This document shows positions 53,299-62,200 of a stretch of 64,000 nt of DNA, piece after piece. The DNA is from a virus: IMG/VR virus record IMGVR_UViG_3300028569_000016, positions 1 through 64,000 of that record. One strand, written 5' to 3'. Positions within the stretch are counted from its first letter, which is position 1, and the number at the start of each line of letters is the position of its first letter. The notes beneath the pieces were generated by a model, which saw only the letters and a program-made list of their open reading frames with translations, was not told where the DNA came from and did not search any database. Made by a program: the position numbers and the translations under genes.

Positions 53299-56200
53299 AT
53301 GGCAGCAGCATTTAATTTGACAGCACAGATTAATTTGAGAGGACCAACCAACACAAAATCAATTGCTTCGTCTATTAGAAAGCAATTATCTAATATCAAG
53401 GTTAAGATAGATCTTGATATGAAAGGATCTTCAGCCAAAAGTATAGCTCTGGTTAATAAAGGTTTACAAAGCATAGCTACAAATGCATCTAAAGCTAATT
53501 CTAATATTAATCAACTTAATGCTAGCATTCAACAATTAGCGACTAGTCTTGGTGGACTTGCAGCTTCTAGTCCACAAGCATTAGCGGCCACAGGTAAAGC
53601 GGCAAGTTCAGCTGGTAAGTCTGTTTCTACTGCAACTTCTCAGATGCAAGAATTCGGTAAACAGTCTGGACTAGCTATTCGTAGATTTGCTGCCTTCAGT
53701 ACAGTTACTGGCGTAATTTATAGTTTAACTAATGCTATTACTAGTGCTTTTAAAGAATTTATTACATTTGATAAAGAACTGGTCAGATTATCTCAAGTTA
53801 CTGGATCGAGCATGACTGCTTTATCCGATATTACAAAAGAAATAACCAGACTATCAACTACTCTGGGCGTTACATCTTCTGACTTATTACAAGTTTCTGT
53901 AACCTTAGCTCAAGCCGGCTTATCTGCACAAGATACTAAAACAGCACTTGAAGCATTGGCTAAATCAGCTTTAGCGCCATCTTTCGACGATTTAAATAGT
54001 ACAGTAGAAGGTAGTATTGCTTTAATGAGGCAGTTTGGTATTAGTTCTGGAGAGCTAGAAGGCGCTCTTGGTAGTATCAATGCTGTTGCTGCTGCATTTG
54101 CTGTGGAAGCTAGCGATATTATCGTTGCTATACAAAGAACCGGTGGTGTGTTTGCTGCTGCTAGTAATGGTGTTAGTCAGGGTACGGATGCTCTTAATGA
54201 ATTCATATCAGTATTTACTAGCGTACGAGCTACTACTCGTGAAAGTGCCGAAACTATCGCTACGGGTTTAAGAACAATATTTACCAGAATACAGAGAGGA
54301 GCAACAATAGAAACTCTCAAAGAATATGGTGTTGTATTAACAGACTTAGAAGGGAAATTCGTTGGACCATATGAGGCTGTTCGCAGATTAAGTGAGGGTC
54401 TTAATGGCCTTGATACTCGTGACTTGAGATTCTCTAAGGTTGTTGAAGAACTTGGTGGATTTAGACAAATTGGTAAGGTTATTCCTCTTATCCAGCAGTT
54501 TGCAACAGCAGAAAATGCCTTATCAATTGCTCAAAAGGGTCAGAGTTCTTTGAGTAAGAATGCTGTAGAAGCTCAAAAATCGTTAGCTATTCAGTTTGAA
54601 AAAACTAGACAAGCCTTCGTTGCCCTCATTAGAGATGTTGGCAATAGTAGTACCTTTAGAACAATTGCAACGATAAGTTTAACTACCGCTAATGCTTTCG
54701 TATCTCTTGCATCAGCACTTAAGCCATTGTTACCAATGTTAACGGCTCTTGCTGCTATTAAGGGAGCATCAATTCTTAGTGAATTTACTTCTGGTTTTGT
54801 AGGAGGTCTTGGTAAAGGCGCTCCTGATGGAGGAGACGACGGAGGTGGTGGTGGCGGTGCAGGGGGTGGAGGCTCTGGCGGCGGTGGTTCGGGCGGTAAG
54901 AGTGGCAAGAGTGGCAAGGGGAAAGGTCCAGCAAGCTCTAAGGTTGTAATGGCTAATACCCATGCTACAGCTGCAAATACTTCACAACTATCTATAGTTA
55001 ATACCACATTAGTAGGAATGATTACTAGTTTAAATAACTTAACTCAGATTATTGATAATGCATTTCCACCATCTGGAGGAACCGGATCTGGTCCGACAAC
55101 AGCTAGTAAGGGTGGCAGAATATTAGGATTTAAACGAGGGGGTAGTGTTCCTGGTTATGGTAGAGGAGATAAAGTATCGGCTCTATTAGAACCAAAAGAA
55201 TATGTTATGAGTCGTGATGCTGTTGAGAAATATGGCACGGGTACATTTGATGCCATGAATAGTGGAGGAGCTATTCAGAGATTTAGTGTTGGTGGAGGTA
55301 CTGATGCTATATCAACATATAAAGCAAGCTCTATGGGGCTTAATAGAAGTTTAATGCTTGGAACTCCATTAACTAAAGAACAACAAAAAATCAACAAAGA
55401 CTTAAGTAAACAAGCCAAAGATAAATTACCAAAACAATTATATTCTGGTATCGGAGAAAATAGACTCAACATTATTAAAAAACAGGTTGGAGACAAGCTA
55501 CAAGAATCAAAAGGTAAAACATTTTCACTGCCTGGATTTTTATCTACCAGTTCAGATAGTTCTATTGCAATGGAGTTTGCTCGCCAAGGACTTTTGACTA
55601 TTTTGACCAACCCTAAGAAAAAAGGCATTAATACCAATAAACGAGTGAGCACAGAATATGATCTGGAAAAAGAATTTATATTACCTCAAAATTCTAAATT
55701 TAAAGTCTTAAAAGCAGAACAAAGTCAGTCTGCTGTTCGTCCTGGTAGTTCTTTGAAAAAAGAAAAATCTAATTTAGATGTTCAACAACTAGCTTCGGGT
55801 GGAGCTATACAAAAATTTGGTAAAGGGTCGTCTGGTGGCAAGGGAGTTAAAGCATCTAAGCCTAATAGTCAATCATTAGTTGACCTACCTCCAGACAAGG
55901 ATACGCATTTTACACACCTAGACGCAAGAGTAGAAGCTAAAGATTTCCCCAAAGAATTTCAAAACTATTTAAAGAAAAACAAAAAAACATCAGTCGTTGA
56001 TGCATTATATTCTAGTATGGGTTTAGATTTACCAAGAAACTGGAACCTAGACTGGAGCCAGTCACCTAATAGTGCTGGTTCATCTAGTAAATTGCTATCA
56101 GACTATATATCTAAGCCTAGCAATGAGATATTTAAAACATTATTAGGTAATAGAAAATCCTCTTCTGCGGCTGAAAAATATGGTTTTGAAGGTAGAGAAA

Positions 56201-59200
56201 AGTCTATAGCTGCTGGCTTTCTGTCCGAGGCACAAGATAATATTAGATCTAATTTGGCATCTTTGATTAAAAGTAATAGTAAGAAATTCTATGATACTGA
56301 CAAAGATGATGTCTCCACGACCATGCCTGATCTTTTAGAAAGAAGTATAGGTAAGTCTTTACCTAAATCAAAATCACCAGTGCTTATGGAGGCATTAAAA
56401 ACTAAAATAGCTTATGTAGGCAAGAATAGTAAAGGTAAGGACTATAGAGATAGAATTAATAGGGAAATGAGGAAAGTACTAAACTCAAATAAAAAATCTA
56501 ATGGAGGATTCATACAAAAATTTGCTGATGCTGGAGAAGTTGATATTGATGAAAGCTTATTAAGACCTTATGGACAAGTTGGTGTTTTAGCTAAAAAGAG
56601 TCTTAAGGGTGATGCGGGATTAAGTATAGAAGAGGCCGTTAGGGAGGTTCTAGTTAAACAATTAGCCGGGCTAGGTAATGAAGCTGGTATAGCAGAACTA
56701 ACCGCCATTCCTGCAAACCTACGCAGGAAGCTTAGGAAAGACATGATTTCTAAAGGGCAGATAGATTTACTAGGAGCATCTGATGTAATTAATAATGCTC
56801 TGTCCTCTAAGGGAGTACAAGATGCAGAGTATGCTGCTAAAGTTGAAAAAATGAAAAAGGTTGGTGTTGTTGGATTAGTAGATGGTCAGGGTAAATTAGA
56901 TTATTCTAAAGATTTTGATAATTGGGATATTGGTAATAATCGTACAGTCTACGCTTATGCTAGAGGTTTCAAGTCCCAATATTTTGACGCTGTTACTAAA
57001 ATGCAACAGCAAACAGCATCTGCTAAGGGTCAGTTTGCAGAAAATCTACAATATGCTGATATATTTACTGGTGAACCACTAGCTTTTGATTTTGATGAAA
57101 CTTTAGTTGCTGGAGCAGATATTCTTAATGATAAAGGTAAACCAGATATTCCTAAATATTCTGATAGAACCATTGTGCAAGAAGCTCTAAAGAAGGGTAG
57201 ATTAACAAAACTAGGAGCTAAGTTAAAATCTCTTATAGATGCCGACCCAGACTTTATTAAACAAACTAGAATTCTTACTGCTAGACCACAAAATACTGAA
57301 GATCTTTTGGCACAGACCCTACAGAGTTTTGGACTACCATATAAAGCTGATGATGTTACTGGAGTAAGTCAAGGTCCTGGTACAGATATTGCTGGTGCCA
57401 AAGCGGCTAATTTAAGCAAGACAGAAAAATTAATTGATGATAATCTAGATAATGTTAGGGCTGCTGAAAAATCTGGTAAAAAAGCTTATCAATATAGAGA
57501 ACCAGGATTAGCTCCAGAATATCAAGAATTGATGGGTCAAGGAAATATTGAGGGTGCCGTAGTAGAGGCGGCATTAGCAGAGCTTGGAGCTAGCTTACCG
57601 CCAATCGCCCAACTAGAACAGAATAGAGCCGTAGACTTTGAGAATGGATTAGGCCCAGCTGCTAAATATTTTGGTATCCCAAGCAATATTCCAACAGAAG
57701 TAAAGAGAACTCTTACCGGTTATGCTTTTGATAGAGCTCGTAAAGAGTTTGGTAGATATTATGATGAGAATCCTAGTAAGTGGTTTGAGGGTGGACAAAT
57801 TCAAGCTTTTGATGAGGGGTCTATGGGAGGCGTTAAGCCAGATAGATCAACTAAGAATAAAAGAAGAGGGGCCTATGGTACTCGTGGCTTTACGCCACTG
57901 TCCCCATCAGAGCACTCCTCATTTGCTGCACAAGCTTATAGAGATGCTGATAGTGATGATAGTGTTGAGTGGTCAGATCATTATGGCATGAAGATGCCAA
58001 AAGTATTAGCTGATTATTATGATAAACTTAATAAGTGGACTTTTGAATCTGGTGGTGCTGGTATTGCTATTGGTAAGAAATTGGTTAAGCTACCTGATGA
58101 TATAGATCCAGAAGCTTTAGAAGCACTTAAACCAGATTTAATTAAACAATATGATGGATGGTATACAGAGGTAGAAGAAGTATTACCATTTGGTAGACCA
58201 ACAGAAACAAAGAATCCAGCACTAGCAGCTAAACAAGCTAGAGCATCAGCAGCACTAACGGCAGAAAGTCGTAATACTGCTTATACACAAGCAGAGGATG
58301 CTATAGGTTCATTTAAGAAAACTGGACAATTATCTTTTGATCCATCAATTGATAGTCATATCAAATCATCTTTTCCAAGCTATATTAGTGAATTAGAGGA
58401 TGAATTAAAATCAACAAGTGATCCCGATGAAAAAATCTCTATTCAGCGCAAACTATCTAAGGCACAAAAGGCCTGGCCAGATTACCAGGCACTAACTAAG
58501 GGAACATCAGTACCAAATCAAGGTAGAGTAACAGCGCTATCAGAAACCTTATATACTTTATTAGATCAGTATGGTAGTGGAGATGTTGCCGTATCCGAAC
58601 TAGATAATATTCTTAAGGCTATGGGACAGAAACTACCAGTTAAAAAAGCCCATGGAGGAATACTACAAAAATTTAGTATTGGTGGTAAACTTTCAAGAGG
58701 ATCGAATGTTCAGAATACAACGCAAGGGTTTGCGGTTGGAGGCGAAACAGAAGCTTTAAGTGACCTTAGAGATTGGACAAACGTTCAACAAGATCCAAAC
58801 TTCCAACAAGCTGTTACTGACTTTGAAGGACTCTACGGCAGAAACAACGTCATGAATAAGCCTCAGTTTGATGCTTATGATAAAGATAAGAGTAAAACCC
58901 CCAAAATAGGAATGGACGAAGGATTAAGTGGGGCCTCGTACAAGGTTACTCCGGGAATGATAGAGCAGAAGGGCGCAGAATATCAAGATATTATAGCTAA
59001 TAGGGTAGCAGGATATCGAAAAGCAAATAAAGTTCAGCAAGCAGCGATTGAAAAAAATAAGATTAAGTCCCCAGCACAACAAGCTATGGAGGACGCCCCA
59101 TTCTTTAAAGACGCTCGTATACAAAAGGCTCTTGAGGATCAAGGAAAGGGGATGAGAGACTACGAACCTCGTCCTAAGCAATATGCTATTGGAGGAATAC

Positions 59201-62200
59201 TACAAAAATTTGCAGATGGAGGAGCGCCCGGTAAGAAATATTCTTGGAGAGAAAGTAAAGGAGTTATGGATTCCTTTAATTCTAAAAGGACTTGGTACGA
59301 TGTTTTTGAGCATAATCCAGAGGGTGGGGCTAAAGTTGTTCATAGTGGATCTTTTGATGAAGTATTAAAATTTTTACAAGATAATAGGAGTAAAGATACT
59401 GAGCAAAAATCTAGCGAAGATCCAATGAAAAAACTAGCTGGTGGTGGTCGTATCAAATTATACCATGGATCAAATACTGGTGTCGATGATGCCACACTTA
59501 AAAGTTTTAAAGAAAAGGGGGCTTTGTCAGATGTTGCCCAAGGATATGGTCAAGGTGCTGGCTTTTATGTTTATAGCGGTAAAGAAAAGGCTAAAGAACA
59601 AGCTCAAATGAGAGTTAAGGGTGGACTAGGTTCTTTTGCTGTTGTTAGTGGAGATACTGCTGGTAAGCCGATGGTATTAACTTTTGAAGAAGCACTAGAT
59701 CCAGCTACATGGGACTTAGATTATGAGTTAAATAAAGGTTCGGTAGTTAAATGGTTAGCACAAAATTTTGATAAGATTAAAGATAAAGTTGCTCCTGGCG
59801 AAAAACTAACAGGAATCAAGGATGTTGTTAGTCCTGATAGTTCTAAAGGAATAATGTCACATGGTATTAGAGTACAAAGCGATACTGGGTCTATAAAAAC
59901 CATATATTCCGGTATAGATTCTGATCTTAGAGAAGGAGAGCTTGTTGGACAAATAATGAATCGTCTTCAGTCCAATGATCCAGAGATGGTTCATGGTTTT
60001 GAGAATCAGTTCTTTAAGAGTCCATCACTAGCTAGTGGAGAATGGGATAATTTAGCATTAAAATATGTTGGATCATCTCCATTGAAACCAGTTGATATTG
60101 AAACATTTGCCGCTGGAGGAAGTGTTCAACAATTTGCTAGAGGCGGAGTGCCAGCATTGGTTAGTAATGGTGAGGCTTATATCCCACCCTCAACTGCTAA
60201 AAGTATAGGATATGGAACCTTAAATCGTATGAATCAAGCTGATAAAAATGGTATGGGGCGTTTTGCGGTAGGTGGTGGCGTTGGGGTTTTCAAGGGGCCG
60301 GGTAGCGGCACTAGTGATAGTATCAGAACCAATTTACCAGTTGGTAGTTTTATTTTAAGGGAAAAGGCAACCAAAGCTTTAGGGTTTAATCGTGGTGGCA
60401 GTGTTGGCGTTCGTAAATTTGCCACAGGAGGCGGTGTTGGTGCTGATAGAATGGACTATCTAAATAGAATAGCAGATAAGTTGGGTATTACAGTTCAGCA
60501 GTATGAGCGCAGTATCAGAGAAAAAATCTATAAATCTGCTAAGGGTAGTGCGGAATCTAAAACATCAGCACAATCAGATGTTGGCGATGTTTTAATTAAG
60601 AATTTAGAAAATATTGGAGATGCTAGTGTTGAGCAAGCTACTAGAGAATCATTAACAGAACTTATTAGTAAGATAGATCCAAATATAGATGCTACTAAAC
60701 TTGGATCTACTATTGATGATGTTATTACTGGTATGAAGAATGGTTTATCTGTTGATGAACTCAAACAGACTTCTAGTGATCTTAAAGATATCTTAGAAAA
60801 GGATATTTCTATAGTATCAGAACTTGCTGATGCTCATAAAAAATATGAATCAGAGTTGGGTTTCTTGACAGGTAAGATGAAAGTTAGGGGTATTGATGTT
60901 AGAGCGCAAAAATCTCTCAAAGAGGGTAAGTTTGGAGCATTAGAGTCTGGTAATCTTAGACAAGCACAAAGAAATTTAGAGTCCCCAACAGGACAAAGAA
61001 TAGATAAGTTTGGAGAAGCTCTTAAAACACAAAATATTCCGGGTATGAAATTATTATCTTCTGCTTTTCCAAAAGTTGCAGATCGTCTAACAACACTTGG
61101 AGATAAGATTGGTGGAGTTACCGGTATCATAGGAAGTGGATCAGCATTATTAAGTACTCAAATGCCTGGGTTTTTAAAATCTATTGATGCATTTGCTGGT
61201 ACTGTATCTGAGGCTAGTCCAGCCGTTGCTGGATTGCAAGGAGCTCTCAGAGATGCTGGTTCTTTTGGACTAAGTGGAGCTATTGTTGGTAAACAAGCTT
61301 TTGGAGCCAAGGGTGCTGCTGTTGGTGGTGCTGTTGGATTAGCTGGTGGCGCCGTATCTGGCTTTATTAAAGAGTCAACGTCTAAAGAAGTTGAACTAGC
61401 TATGAAGGGCGTTTCAGCTGCTTCATCAGATTTGGACAAAACACTCAGTCAATTATCAGGCGCTAAAACTTTTGGAGAACGAGCAGAGCTACAAGATAGG
61501 GCTGCTAAAAACTATGAAGCTCTTAATACTGCTTTAGAAAAATCGACCAGTACAATACAACAAAATAAAATTTGGACTTCGTTAGCAAGTGGCCTAGAAG
61601 GCTTTTTAAGCGGACTAACTATGGTTATAGGATTCATGGCCGCTGCTCAAATGGGTGGACCAACTCTTGGTCCTGGCTCTGGTAAAGGCAGTAAAGGCAA
61701 AAAAGGTGGTGGCGGTAAAGGTAAAAAAGCAGCTGGTGGTCCGATAGGATTTGCTAATGGTGGTTTAGTGCCAGTTAAGTTGGCTGACGGAGAGGGAGTT
61801 TTTACTCCTCCATTACCTGCTAGTACTGGCGAAATGAAAAAAATGAATAATGCGGACAGAAATGGTTATAAGCCGTCTTTTTCTGGTGCAATGTCGATTG
61901 TTCCTGGTGGTGGTAGCGGCAAGGTTGATAATTTTGAAACTATGCTACCAGAAGGTTCTTATGTCGTAAGAGCTGATGCTATGAAAGCTATGCAAGAACA
62001 GGAGATGGCAACAAGCAATAAGGGTGGTTCCATAGGAGCACATCAATCTAAGATTAGCATAACAGGTTCGACGCCCAAATTATCTTCCGGTGGAGAAGTA
62101 CAACACTTTGCATCAGGTGGACAAATACAAAGACTAGCTAGTGGAGGAGGAACAAGGGGTTATGCTGTCGGAGGTATTGTTAATCTGATAATGCGAGGAC

